A stretch of 64,000 bases of DNA from assembly GCF_900455735.1 (NCBI RefSeq), contig NZ_UAUI01000025.1, positions 124,001 through 188,000 on the forward strand. The letters run 5' to 3'. The stretch comes from Rhodococcus wratislaviensis (GTDB lineage Bacteria; Actinomycetota; Actinomycetes; Mycobacteriales; Mycobacteriaceae). Of this stretch, positions 32,763-41,532 are shown one piece after another; position 1 is the first letter of the stretch; the number at the start of each line of letters is the position of its first letter. Both the position numbers and the translations under genes were made by a program. The notes under the pieces are model-generated. The model made no database searches. It worked only from the letters and a program-made list of their open reading frames with translations, and had not been told where the DNA came from.

Positions 32763-33323
32763 ATGGCAAAGCCTGAGAAGGTTTCCGCGGTTGCGGAGAT
32801 CACCGAGCAGTTCAAGGGTTCGACCGCTGCTGTGATCACGGAATACCGTGGTCTGACGGTGGGCAACATCACGACACTGCGACGCGCTCTCGGAGAAGGT
32901 GCCACCTACTCCGTCGCCAAGAACACCCTGGTCAAGCGTGCCGCTGCTGAGGCGGGCGTCGAGGGCCTTGATGACCTTTTCGTCGGTCCGACCGCCATTG
33001 CATTCATCAAGGGCGAGCCCGTCGATGCTGCGAAGGCTCTGAAGAACTTCGCTAAGGACAACAAGGCGCTCATCATCAAGGGCGGCTACATGGACGGCGC
33101 TGCGCTGTCCGTGGACGAGGTCAACAAGATCGCGGACCTCGAGTCCCGCGAGATCCTGTTGGCCAAGCTTGCCGGCGCGATGAAGGGCAACTTGGCAAAG
33201 GCCGCAGGCCTGTTCAACGCTCCTGCTTCGCAGGTGGCCCGACTGGCTGCTGCACTGCAGGAAAAGAAGGCCGCAGAAGGCGGAGCTGCCGAAGCTCCCG
33301 CCGAGGCTGCAGCCGAAAGCTGA
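32763..33323 (+). CDS. rplJ: 50S ribosomal protein L10
   Basis: 186 residues: 'AVAEITEQFKGSTAAVITEY', 'RGLTVGNITTLRRALGEGA' and 'YSVAKNTLVKRAAAEAGVEG' are the L10 N-terminal domain; a C-terminal helix then carries L7/L12 dimers. The tail is Ala/Glu-rich. ATG at 32763 with an AGGAGGCG ribosome site. It is followed by rplL after 78 bp. Confidence 0.96.
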   Translation: MAKPEKVSAVAEITEQFKGSTAAVITEYRGLTVGNITTLRRALGEGATYSVAKNTLVKRAAAEAGVEGLDDLFVGPTAIAFIKGEPVDAAKALKNFAKDNKALIIKGGYMDGAALSVDEVNKIADLESREILLAKLAGAMKGNLAKAAGLFNAPASQVARLAAALQEKKAAEGGAAEAPAEAAAES

Positions 33324-33401
33324 TCCGCACCCGCGCATCACTGCTATAACCCCGCCCGGTCGCGGATCAGCGACATGGGACTTACAGGAAGGACCGCCAC
33401 A

Positions 33402-33788
33402 ATGGCGAAGCTCAGCACCGAAGAGTTGTTGGACCAGTTCAAGGAGCTCACCCTCCTCGAGCTCTCGGAGTTCGTGAAGGCATTCGAGGAGACCTTCGAG
33501 GTCACCGCCGCTGCCCCGGTCGCCGTTGCCGCTGCAGGCGGAGCACCGGCTGCCGCCGAGGCTGCTGAGGAGCAGGACGAGTTCGACGTCGTCCTCGAGT
33601 CGGCCGGCGACAAGAAGATCCAGGTCATCAAGGTCGTCCGTGAGGTCGTTTCCGGCCTCGGCCTGAAGGAAGCCAAGGACCTCGTCGAGGGTGCTCCGAA
33701 GGCCATCCTGGAGAAGGTTGCCAAGGACGCGGCCGACGCCGCCAAGGAGAAGCTCGAGGCTGCCGGCGCGAAGATCACCGTCAAGTAA
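33402..33788 (+). CDS. rplL: 50S ribosomal protein L7/L12
   Basis: 128 residues with an N-terminal dimerisation helix ('STEELLDQFKELTLLELSEF'), an Ala-rich hinge and the C-terminal factor-binding domain 'KIQVIKVVREVVSGLGLKEA' ... 'ILEKVAKDAADAAKEKLEAA'. It recruits translation GTPases to the ribosome. The ATG at 33402 follows AGGAAGG. A strong intrinsic terminator lies 33 bp after the stop, ending the unit well before rpoB. Confidence 0.97.
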   Translation: MAKLSTEELLDQFKELTLLELSEFVKAFEETFEVTAAAPVAVAAAGGAPAAAEAAEEQDEFDVVLESAGDKKIQVIKVVREVVSGLGLKEAKDLVEGAPKAILEKVAKDAADAAKEKLEAAGAKITVK

Positions 33789-33820
33789 GACGGTCTCTCG
33801 CGCTGCTCACCGAGCAGACG

Positions 33821-33861
33821 AAGAGGGCCACTCCCCATCCGTGGGGAGTGGCCCTCTTTTT
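33821..33861 (+). terminator. Intrinsic terminator after rplL
   Basis: A perfect 17-bp stem (33821-33837 with 33842-33858), a TCCG loop and a run of Ts ending at 33861. It is the clearest intrinsic terminator in the window and separates rplJL from the Mce operon. Confidence 0.92.
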
Positions 33862-33993
33862 GCGTCCGCAGACGGCTTCGGAGTGTCGAGATTCCTGGCC
33901 GAAAGCTGGACGCGCGACCAGAATTTTCGCTACCGTTATCCCAGTTCAGACGCGTTGTTTTGCATAGTGGGACCCGCTGTTGGCATGCTTCCT

Positions 33994-34042
33994 TACTCAT
34001 GAGTAGCATCCCTTGTCACAGGTAACACGTCGATGCGATAGA
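33994..34042 (+). promoter_or_regulatory. Candidate promoter/operator region of the Mce operon
   Basis: A 12-bp perfect palindrome TACTCATGAGTA (33994-34005) is followed by TTGTCA (34013-34018), an 18-base spacer and GATAGA (34037-34042), about 48 bp before the mkl start. The palindrome is a candidate operator; it does not match the KstR or IdeR sites I know. The rest of the 228 bp after the rplL terminator shows nothing else. Confidence 0.4.
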
Positions 34043-34089
34043 GTGACCCAACCCACACGGGGTGAGTGCATCGAACGGTCGCGGAGGTA

Positions 34090-35184
34090 ATGGTGGGAGT
34101 CGAGGTATCCGTCGAGGGACTGACCAAGTCGTTCGGCTCGCAGAGGATCTGGCAGGACGTCACATTGACCCTCCCTGCCGGTGAGGTCAGTGCGTTGCTC
34201 GGGCCGTCGGGTACGGGTAAGTCGGTGTTTCTGAAGTCACTGATCGGTCTGCTCCGCCCGGAGCAGGGTTCGATCGTGATCGACGGCACCAACATTCTCG
34301 AGTGCTCCAGCAAGGAGCTCTACGAGATCCGCAAGCTGTTCGGCGTGCTGTTTCAGGACGGTGCGTTGTTCGGCTCGATGAACCTGTTCGACAACGTGGC
34401 GTTCCCGCTGCGTGAGCACACCAAGAAGTCCGAGTCCGAGATCCGCAAGATCGTCATGGAGAAGATGGAACTCGTCGGCCTGCTCGGGGCCGAGGACAAG
34501 CTGCCCGGCGAGATCTCCGGCGGTATGCGCAAGCGCGCCGGCCTGGCCCGCGCCCTGGTGCTGGACCCGCAGATCATTCTCGTCGACGAGCCGGACTCCG
34601 GTCTGGACCCGGTGCGCACCACGTACATCTCGCAGACGTTGATCGACATCAACGCCGAGATCGACGCGACGATCCTGATCGTCTCGCACAACATCAACCT
34701 GGCACGGACGGTGCCGGACAACATCGGCATGCTGTTCCGCCGGCATCTGGTGATGTTCGGTCCGCGGGAGGTGCTGCTCACCAGTGAGGAGCCGGTGGTC
34801 AAGCAGTTCCTGAACGGCACGATGATCGGTCCGATCGGCATGTCCGAGGAGAAGGACGAGGCCACCATGGCGCAGGAGCAGGCGATGGTCGATGCCGGTC
34901 ACCACGCCGGTGGTGTCGACGACGTCGAGGGCATCGTCCCGCAGATGAAGGCGACGCCGGGGATGCCGTTCCGGCAGGCCGTCGCCCGCCGTCAGGAACG
35001 CGTCCGGCACATCATGCACACGTTGCCGGAGAACGCCCAGATCGCCATCCAGGACAGCCTCGACGAGACGTCCGGCGGAAACGGCGGCGGGGGCTACGAC
35101 TACGCATACAGCCAGGAAGACACACAGGTCATCCCCGCATACCGGGGTGAAGGATACGAAAACACCACTCACGGGCAAGGGTAG
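34090..35184 (+). CDS. mkl: Mce-system ATPase Mkl/MceG
   Basis: An ABC ATPase of ~364 residues: Walker A GPSGTGKS at 38-45, 'GVLFQDGALFGSMNLFDNV', signature 'SGGMRKRAGLARAL', Walker B 'IILVDEPDSGLDP' and 'IVSHNINLAR'. After ~250 residues comes a ~110-residue tail rich in Gly/Asp/Glu, larger than in E. coli MlaF. It powers the YrbE permeases of Mce lipid importers, often serving several Mce systems in one cell. ATG 34090 and GTG 34093 both fit the GGAGG at 34083; I use the ATG. The yrbE gene starts nine bases after the stop. Confidence 0.92.
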   Translation: MVGVEVSVEGLTKSFGSQRIWQDVTLTLPAGEVSALLGPSGTGKSVFLKSLIGLLRPEQGSIVIDGTNILECSSKELYEIRKLFGVLFQDGALFGSMNLFDNVAFPLREHTKKSESEIRKIVMEKMELVGLLGAEDKLPGEISGGMRKRAGLARALVLDPQIILVDEPDSGLDPVRTTYISQTLIDINAEIDATILIVSHNINLARTVPDNIGMLFRRHLVMFGPREVLLTSEEPVVKQFLNGTMIGPIGMSEEKDEATMAQEQAMVDAGHHAGGVDDVEGIVPQMKATPGMPFRQAVARRQERVRHIMHTLPENAQIAIQDSLDETSGGNGGGGYDYAYSQEDTQVIPAYRGEGYENTTHGQG

Positions 35185-35193
35185 GCATATCGG

Positions 35194-35988
35194 ATGGGGG
35201 TTACCCGCAGCTCGGTCTTGCGGCCGGTCAACGGTGCGCTGACGCAGGCCGGAAACATCGTCGAGCTCTTCGTCGACGTCGCACGAAACACGTTCAAGCG
35301 GCCGTTCCAGTTCCGCGAGTTCATCGAACAGGCCTGGTTCATCGCCAGCGTCACGATCCTGCCGACGGCAATGGTCGCGATTCCGTTCGGCGCAGTGGTG
35401 TCACTGCAGACCGGATCGCTCATCAAGCAGCTCGGTGCAGAGTCGTTCACGGGAGCGGCCAGCGTGCTCGCCGTCATCCAGCAGGGTTCCCCGCTGGTGA
35501 CGGCACTACTGGTGGCCGGGGCTGCGGGCTCGGCCGTCACGGCGGATCTCGGTGCGCGAACGATCCGCGAAGAGATCGACGCCATGGAAGTCCTCGGTAT
35601 CAACCCGATTCAGCGACTCGTCGTGCCTCGGGTGCTTGCCATGGTTCTCGTCGCGATCCTGCTCAACGGCCTCGTGTCCGTGGTCGGTATCGCAGGCGGG
35701 TACTTCTTCAACGTCATCCTCCAAGGGGGTAATCCCGGTGCGTACCTGGCATCGTTCTCGGCCTTCGCGCAGCTTCCCGACATCTGGGTCGGCGAGCTCA
35801 AGGCGGCCGTTTTCGGTGTCATCGCCGGTGTCATCGCCGCGTACAAGGGCCTCCATCCGAAGGGCGGACCCAAGGGCGTCGGTGACGCCGTGAACCAGTC
35901 GGTGGTGATCACGTTCCTGTTGTTGTTCTTCGCGAACCTGATCCTGACCATGGTGTACCTCCAGATCGTTCCGGCGAAGGGATCGTGA
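35194..35988 (+). CDS. yrbEA: Mce ABC permease YrbEA (MlaE family)
   Basis: A 264-residue MlaE-type permease with five to six membrane helices: 'TILPTAMVAIPFGAVVSLQT', then the family core 'AGAAGSAVTADLGARTIREE' followed by 'IDAMEVLGINPIQRLVVPRV'. It forms the inner-membrane channel with YrbEB and Mkl. The 'KGGPKGVGDAVNQSVV' segment near the C-terminus is characteristic. Four bases separate it from yrbEB. Confidence 0.93.
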   Translation: MGVTRSSVLRPVNGALTQAGNIVELFVDVARNTFKRPFQFREFIEQAWFIASVTILPTAMVAIPFGAVVSLQTGSLIKQLGAESFTGAASVLAVIQQGSPLVTALLVAGAAGSAVTADLGARTIREEIDAMEVLGINPIQRLVVPRVLAMVLVAILLNGLVSVVGIAGGYFFNVILQGGNPGAYLASFSAFAQLPDIWVGELKAAVFGVIAGVIAAYKGLHPKGGPKGVGDAVNQSVVITFLLLFFANLILTMVYLQIVPAKGS

Positions 35989-35992
35989 CCCG

Positions 35993-36853
35993 ATGACAAT
36001 CGCCAAGGGACGCGGTGACCGGACGCTGATGGCGGCACGCCGAGTCGGTCGTGCGCCGCTCAACGTGCTCGACCGGGCCGGTGAGCAGATGTCGTTCTAC
36101 GCCAGGGCAATCGCCTGGTCGCCCCACACTCTCGTGCACTACCGCAAGGAAGTGCTCCGGCTACTCGCCGAGGTCACGTTCGGCAGCGGCGCGCTCGCCG
36201 TCATCGGCGGCACCATCGGCGTCATCGCGATGATGTCCGGCTTCACCGGCGTCGTCGTCGGACTGCAGGGTTTCGCCGCGCTCGAACAGCTGGGCAGCTC
36301 GGTCCTCACCGGCTTCCTGTCGGCCTACGTCAACACGCGTGAGATCGCGCCGATCGTTGCGGCGCTCGCGCTCTCGGCCACCGTCGGTTGTGGTTTCACC
36401 GCGCAGCTCGGCGCCATGCGGATCTCGGAGGAGATCGACGCGCTGGAGGTCATGGCGGTGCCGAGTGTGCCGTTCCTGGTCACCACTCGCATGATCGCGG
36501 GATTCGTCGCCGTCATCCCGCTGTACATCGTCGGTCTGCTCGCGGCCTATCTCGCCTCCCGCATCATCAGCACCGTATTCAACGGCCAGTCGACCGGGTC
36601 GTACGACCATTACTTCAACTTGTTCCTGCCACCGCAGGACGTCCTGTATTCCTTCGCGAAAGTGCTGATCTTCGCGTTCGTGCTGATCCTGATCCATTGC
36701 TACTACGGCTATCACGCGTCGGGTGGCCCCGCCGGTGTGGGTGTGGCGGTGGGCCGGGCGGTCCGTACCGCGATCGTCACCATCGCCGTTCTCGACTTCT
36801 TCCTGAGCCTCGCCATCTGGGGCACGACGACCACAGTGAGGGTGGCCGGATGA
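35993..36853 (+). CDS. yrbEB: Mce ABC permease YrbEB (MlaE family)
   Basis: A 286-residue paralogue of YrbEA: 'VIGGTIGVIAMMSGFTGVVV', 'ALSATVGCGFTAQLGAMRIS' then 'EEIDALEVMAVPSVPFLVTT', and 'GYHASGGPAGVGVAVGRAVR'. A basic N-terminal ~40-residue segment precedes the first helix. It pairs with YrbEA. The ATGA overlap with mceA shows tight coupling in the operon. Confidence 0.93.
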   Translation: MTIAKGRGDRTLMAARRVGRAPLNVLDRAGEQMSFYARAIAWSPHTLVHYRKEVLRLLAEVTFGSGALAVIGGTIGVIAMMSGFTGVVVGLQGFAALEQLGSSVLTGFLSAYVNTREIAPIVAALALSATVGCGFTAQLGAMRISEEIDALEVMAVPSVPFLVTTRMIAGFVAVIPLYIVGLLAAYLASRIISTVFNGQSTGSYDHYFNLFLPPQDVLYSFAKVLIFAFVLILIHCYYGYHASGGPAGVGVAVGRAVRTAIVTIAVLDFFLSLAIWGTTTTVRVAG

Positions 36854-38208
36854 GCAACACGACATCTGTTGTGGGCCGACGGGTGCTGGGGCTGGTGTTC
36901 TTCCTCGTCCTCGCGTTGTTCCTGGCCTTCACCATCGGCATGTTCAACAAGACCTTCACCAAGGTCGTCAAGATCGACCTCCTCACCGATACCGCCGGAA
37001 ATGCGCTGCCGCCCAATGCCGACGTGAAGGTCCGAGGCCTCATCGTCGGCGAGGTGCGCTCGGCATCCTCCCAGGAGGGCGAGGTCACTCTCGCCCTCGC
37101 GATCCAGCCGGACAAGGCGGAGCTGATTCCGTCCAACGCGACGGCGCGGCTGCTGCCCAAGACGCTGTTCGGTGAGCGCTATGTGTCGCTGATCGTTCCC
37201 GAGGGCGACACCGCTCCGCCGATCCAGGCCGGCGACACGCTGCGTCAGGACAAGAGCGGCAACGCCGTCGAGGTCGGCGAGGTTCTGGACGGTCTGCTGC
37301 CGCTGCTGCAGGCGATTCCGCCGCAGGACCTGGCGAACACGCTCGGCGCGTTGTCCCAGGGACTGAGCGGCCGCGGCGCCGAACTCGGCCTGACACTCGA
37401 CCGTCTCGAGGAAATCTTCGGCGGGCTGAACACCGAACTTCCTGCCATCCAGGAGGATCTGCGCGGCCTGGCCGACTTCTCGCAGACGTATTCCGAGGCG
37501 GCACCCGACCTGGTCAACGCCCTCGACAACCTGCGCACCACCGGAAATACCGTGGTGGAGAAGCAGGGCGAGATCTCCACGTTGCTCGCGTCGCTGACCG
37601 GAACCGCGTCGAGCACCGCGGACCTCCTGCAGACCAACGCCGAATCGATCGTCAGTATCGCCGCAGATTCGCGTGAGGCGCTGCAGATCCTCGGCCGTTA
37701 CTCGCCGAGCTTCGGCTGCACGTTCGCGGGCTTCGCGAAATCCGCTCCCGTCGCCCGAGAACTGCTGGCACCGGACGATCCGTACCCGGGTGTGCGTGCC
37801 AGCGTGCAGTTCGTCAATCCGAAGGGTCGCTACGTGCCCAACCAGGACGAGCCGCGGCTGCTCGACAACCGTGGACCGGCTTGCTACGACAACGTCACCG
37901 CTCCGGGTGGAAAGTTCCCGCAGTACCCGGGCGGGTCGTCCTACAACGACGGTGCCTACCAGGTGCCCTCGCGGAATCCCGGCCCGTCGACCATCGACTT
38001 CCTCCCGGCGCCCGCCGGGGTCCCCGATCAGGTCCCGGGGTACGGAGCCGAGGTCACGCCCGCAAGTTACGCGGGTTCGAAGATGGAGCAGGACACGTTG
38101 GACGTCGTCTACGGCGAGGCCGGGGGCATGGCACCGGAGGACGTGCCGAGCTGGACGACACTCGTCGGCGCGCCGACCATGAGGGGGACTGAGGTGAGCT
38201 TCAAGTGA
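36850..38208 (+). CDS. mceA: Mce family protein MceA
   Basis: A 452-residue secreted or membrane-anchored protein. The N-terminal helix 'VLGLVFFLVLALFLAFTIGM' is followed by an MlaD/Mce domain ('NADVKVRGLIVGEVRSAS', 'TARLLPKTLFGERYVSLIVP'), then long helices ('LANTLGALSQGLSGRGAELG') and a Pro/Gly/Tyr-rich tail. In Mce systems six such proteins form a shaft carrying lipid across the periplasm. Start ATG at 36850 overlapping the yrbEB stop; it overlaps mceB by four bases. Confidence 0.93.
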   Translation: MSNTTSVVGRRVLGLVFFLVLALFLAFTIGMFNKTFTKVVKIDLLTDTAGNALPPNADVKVRGLIVGEVRSASSQEGEVTLALAIQPDKAELIPSNATARLLPKTLFGERYVSLIVPEGDTAPPIQAGDTLRQDKSGNAVEVGEVLDGLLPLLQAIPPQDLANTLGALSQGLSGRGAELGLTLDRLEEIFGGLNTELPAIQEDLRGLADFSQTYSEAAPDLVNALDNLRTTGNTVVEKQGEISTLLASLTGTASSTADLLQTNAESIVSIAADSREALQILGRYSPSFGCTFAGFAKSAPVARELLAPDDPYPGVRASVQFVNPKGRYVPNQDEPRLLDNRGPACYDNVTAPGGKFPQYPGGSSYNDGAYQVPSRNPGPSTIDFLPAPAGVPDQVPGYGAEVTPASYAGSKMEQDTLDVVYGEAGGMAPEDVPSWTTLVGAPTMRGTEVSFK

Positions 38209-39284
38209 GGGGCCTGACCGCACCATTGGTCAAGCTGATCGTGTTCGCCGTGGTCACCATCCTGGCGACCGGTCTGCTGGCCGCCACCATCGCCAACCTC
38301 GGTGGTGGTGGTGGCACCAAGTTCAACGCGATCTTCTCGGACGTCACCTCGCTCAACGAGGGCGACGAGGTCCGCATCGCCGGTGTGCGCGTGGGTCAGG
38401 TCGAGAAGATCGCGATCCACGACGACCGCGAAGCAGAGGTCCAGTTCACTGTGGCGGAACGGGACTGGCTGCCCGCCGGCACCACCGCGACCATCCGCTT
38501 CCGGAACCTCGTGGGGCAGCGCTACATCGCGCTCGAACAGGGCGAGGGCCAGCAGGGAATGAAGATGAGCGGCGGCGACACCATTCCGATGGAGCGGACC
38601 AAGCCTGCCGTCAACCTCACCACGCTGTTCGACGGGTTCCGTCCGCTGTTCCAGACCCTCAGCGCCGATGACGTGAACAAGCTGTCGTACCAGATCATCC
38701 AGGTGTTCCAGGGTGAATCGGGAACCATCACCGAGCTCGTCAAGAACACGGCAAGCCTCACCAACACCGTTGCCGACAAGGATCGGGTGATCGGTGCGGT
38801 GATCAACAACCTCAACGACGTGCTGGCCACGGTGAATCAGCGTGACGATCAACTCGATTCGCTGATCGTCAACACCCAGCAGCTCGTCACGGGCCTGGCG
38901 AACGAGCGGGGAACCGTCGGTTCGGCGGTGACGTCCCTCGCGGGACTCACCGACGCGACGGCCGACCTGCTCGAACCCACCCGACCGTCCATCCAGGAAT
39001 CCATCACGTCGCTGAACACACTGGCGACGACGTTGAACCGTAACTCCGACACGGTCAACAGCGTTCTCCAGACGCTTCCGGTGAAGCTCGAGAAGCTCGG
39101 CCGGGCAGCCAGTTACGGATCCTGGTTCCAGTTCTACCTCTGTGGAGTCGACATCGTCGCAGGACCAGGTACCGCGCCCCAACTGAACCTGCCCACGGGC
39201 CTGCCCACCGTCAACCAGCCGCTCTATACGAACTCGGCGAAACGGTGCACGCAGGACGGCCTACAGGAGTTGCAGACACGATGA
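38205..39284 (+). CDS. mceB: Mce family protein MceB
   Basis: 359 residues: an N-terminal helix 'LIVFAVVTILATGLLAATIA', the MlaD domain 'FSDVTSLNEGDEVRIAGVRV' then 'GQVEKIAIHDDREAEVQFTV', and helical repeats, ending in the short motif 'YGSWFQFYLCGVDI' seen in MceB proteins. It forms part of the Mce shaft. GTG start overlapping mceA, and ATGA overlap with mceC. Confidence 0.92.
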   Translation: MRGLTAPLVKLIVFAVVTILATGLLAATIANLGGGGGTKFNAIFSDVTSLNEGDEVRIAGVRVGQVEKIAIHDDREAEVQFTVAERDWLPAGTTATIRFRNLVGQRYIALEQGEGQQGMKMSGGDTIPMERTKPAVNLTTLFDGFRPLFQTLSADDVNKLSYQIIQVFQGESGTITELVKNTASLTNTVADKDRVIGAVINNLNDVLATVNQRDDQLDSLIVNTQQLVTGLANERGTVGSAVTSLAGLTDATADLLEPTRPSIQESITSLNTLATTLNRNSDTVNSVLQTLPVKLEKLGRAASYGSWFQFYLCGVDIVAGPGTAPQLNLPTGLPTVNQPLYTNSAKRCTQDGLQELQTR

Positions 39285-40276
39285 GCAGACGTCGCAGCCC
39301 GGCAGTGGCGGGTGCCCTCGGCATTCTCGTGGTGCTGTTGGCCACCCTGTCGGCTTTCTTCCTCGATTCGCTTCCGTTCATCGGCGCCGGATCGACCTAT
39401 CACGCCGAATTCACCGAGGCGGCGGGGCTCAAGCCCTCCAACGAGGTCCGGATCGCAGGCGTCAAGGTCGGCAAGGTCACGTCCGTCGAACTCGACGGCG
39501 ACCACGTGGACGTCGCCTTCAAGGTGTCGGATGCGTGGGTCGGCAACGAGACGTCGGCGTCCATCCAGATCAAGACGATCCTGGGCCAGAAGTATCTCGC
39601 CCTCGACCCCCGTGGCTCGGACACGTTGAATCCGAGCGACGTGATCCCGTTGGATCGCACCACGTCTCCGTACGACGTGATCGAGGCGTTCTCGGCCGCC
39701 GCACAGACGGTGGGTGACATCGACTCCGATCAGCTCGCGCAGAGCATGGTGACGCTGTCGCAGGCGTTCGAGGGAACTCCCACGGAAATCCGCGCCTCTC
39801 TGGACGGTGTCAGCAGGCTGTCGCAGACCATCGCCAGCCGCGATCAGGAACTGCAGAAATTGTTCGACGCGACCGGCAAGACCACCAAGGTCCTCGCCGA
39901 CCGCAACGCCGAATTCAACCGGTTGATCAGCGACGCCGGTCTGCTGCTCGGTGAGCTCAACAGCCGTCAGCAGTCGATTTCCCAGCTGCTCACCGGAACT
40001 CAGCGGCTGTCGCAGCAGTTGACCGGACTCGTGCGCGACAACGAGGCCGCCATCGGTCCCGCGCTCGAACAACTCGACGGTGTCGTCGAGATCCTCAAGG
40101 CCAACAACGAGAACCTGGACAAGGCGATGAAACTGTACGAGCCGTTCGTCCGCCTGTACACGAACGTGGTCGGTAACGGTCGCTGGTTCGACCAGGTCGT
40201 GGTGAACCTCCTGCCGCCGGGTCTGCCCGACATTCCCGGTCCGCGCGATCCCGTCCGCACGTTGGGGGGTAACTGA
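39281..40276 (+). CDS. mceC: Mce family protein MceC
   Basis: 331 residues with N-terminal helix 'PAVAGALGILVVLLATLSAF', an MlaD domain ('FTEAAGLKPSNEVRIAGVKV', 'SIQIKTILGQKYLALDPRGS') and a long coiled helical region ('LFDATGKTTKVLADRNAEFN', 'GELNSRQQSISQLLTGTQRL'), ending 'NGRWFDQVVVNLLPPGLPD'. It overlaps both neighbours. No lipobox. Confidence 0.92.
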   Translation: MSRRRSPAVAGALGILVVLLATLSAFFLDSLPFIGAGSTYHAEFTEAAGLKPSNEVRIAGVKVGKVTSVELDGDHVDVAFKVSDAWVGNETSASIQIKTILGQKYLALDPRGSDTLNPSDVIPLDRTTSPYDVIEAFSAAAQTVGDIDSDQLAQSMVTLSQAFEGTPTEIRASLDGVSRLSQTIASRDQELQKLFDATGKTTKVLADRNAEFNRLISDAGLLLGELNSRQQSISQLLTGTQRLSQQLTGLVRDNEAAIGPALEQLDGVVEILKANNENLDKAMKLYEPFVRLYTNVVGNGRWFDQVVVNLLPPGLPDIPGPRDPVRTLGGN

Positions 40277-41532
40277 TGGCAGACGTCGAGAACGGAGCCG
40301 AGCGCGGCGGTCGCGGCGGGGTCGCCCTCATCGCGGGCATCGTCATCGTCGCGCTGGTGATCGCCGGCGCCCTGTGGTGGGTGTTCACCCGCGCAGGCAC
40401 CACGCAGATCACCGCGTACTTCGACAAGTCGGTGGGCATCTACGAGGGTTCCGACGTGCGGATCCTCGGTGTGAAGGTCGGATCCGTGGACGGTGTCGAA
40501 CCGCAGGGCGACCAGGTGAAGGTCGACATGCGCGTCGATCGTGGCGTCGACATTCCCGCCGACGCGAAGGCCGCCCAGGTCACGCCGTCCGTGGTGTCCG
40601 ACCGCTACATCCAGCTCGCGCCTGCCTACACGGGCGGCGACAAGATGCAGAGTGGCGCCGTGATTTCGCGTGACCGCACGGCCACCCCCGTCGAGGTGGA
40701 TGAGCTGTACGCGAGCATCGAGAAGCTCTCCACCGCTCTCGGCCCGGACGGGGCGAACAAGGAAGGCGCGCTGTCACAGTTCGTCGAGACCGGCGCGGCC
40801 AACCTCGACGGAAACGGAGAGGCGCTGGGGCAGAGCATCAATCAGCTGTCCGACGCCGCCCGCACACTCAACGAGAGTCGCGGCGACCTGTTCGACACCG
40901 TGAAGAACCTCCAGGTGTTCGTGGGTGCGCTGGCGGCCAACGATCAGCAGGTCCGCGACTTCAACTCGCAGCTCTCCGACCTGTCCGGATTCCTTGCGGG
41001 GGAGCGGGAGAACCTCGGTGCCGCCCTGAACCAGCTGGCGATCGCCCTCGGCGACGTCTCGAAGTTCGTGGCCGACAACCGGGAGATCCTCGCCGAGAAC
41101 GTGGACGATCTGGTTCCGGTGACGCAGACCCTCGCGGACAACCGCGAGTCGCTGGTCAACTCGCTGACCCTGCTTCCGCTGGCGATCAGCAACCTGGCCA
41201 ACTCCTACGATGCGGAGTCCGGCAACCTGGCCTCGCGCCTGGCGTTCCCGGATCTGCAGGATCCGGCCGGTGTCGCGTGCAAGTTGATCGACCTCGGCAA
41301 GCTGGTTCCCGGCGATCCGCGCTTCGAGCAACTCGGACGTCAGATGCAGCCGCTGATCGACAACTGCGCCAACATCACGTCGCAGATCACGCAATCGGCG
41401 AAGACGCCGTCGCTCGTGCTTCCCTTCGGGATCATGAGTGCCGACAACATTCAGCGGACGGTCACGCCCGGCACGGTGCCGGGTGTCGTGTCGCCGCGAT
41501 TCGAAGGTGCAACGGGTGGTGAGGGCGAATGA
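40276..41532 (+). CDS. mceD: Mce family protein MceD
   Basis: 418 residues: membrane anchor 'VALIAGIVIVALVIAGALWW', MlaD domain 'KSVGIYEGSDVRILGVKVGS' and 'AAQVTPSVVSDRYIQLAPAY', then long helices with repeated Asn/Leu-rich segments ('LAGERENLGAALNQLAIALG'). The C-terminal 'AKTPSLVLPFGIMSADNIQR' is typical of MceD. TGATG overlap with mceC. Confidence 0.92.
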   Translation: MADVENGAERGGRGGVALIAGIVIVALVIAGALWWVFTRAGTTQITAYFDKSVGIYEGSDVRILGVKVGSVDGVEPQGDQVKVDMRVDRGVDIPADAKAAQVTPSVVSDRYIQLAPAYTGGDKMQSGAVISRDRTATPVEVDELYASIEKLSTALGPDGANKEGALSQFVETGAANLDGNGEALGQSINQLSDAARTLNESRGDLFDTVKNLQVFVGALAANDQQVRDFNSQLSDLSGFLAGERENLGAALNQLAIALGDVSKFVADNREILAENVDDLVPVTQTLADNRESLVNSLTLLPLAISNLANSYDAESGNLASRLAFPDLQDPAGVACKLIDLGKLVPGDPRFEQLGRQMQPLIDNCANITSQITQSAKTPSLVLPFGIMSADNIQRTVTPGTVPGVVSPRFEGATGGEGE

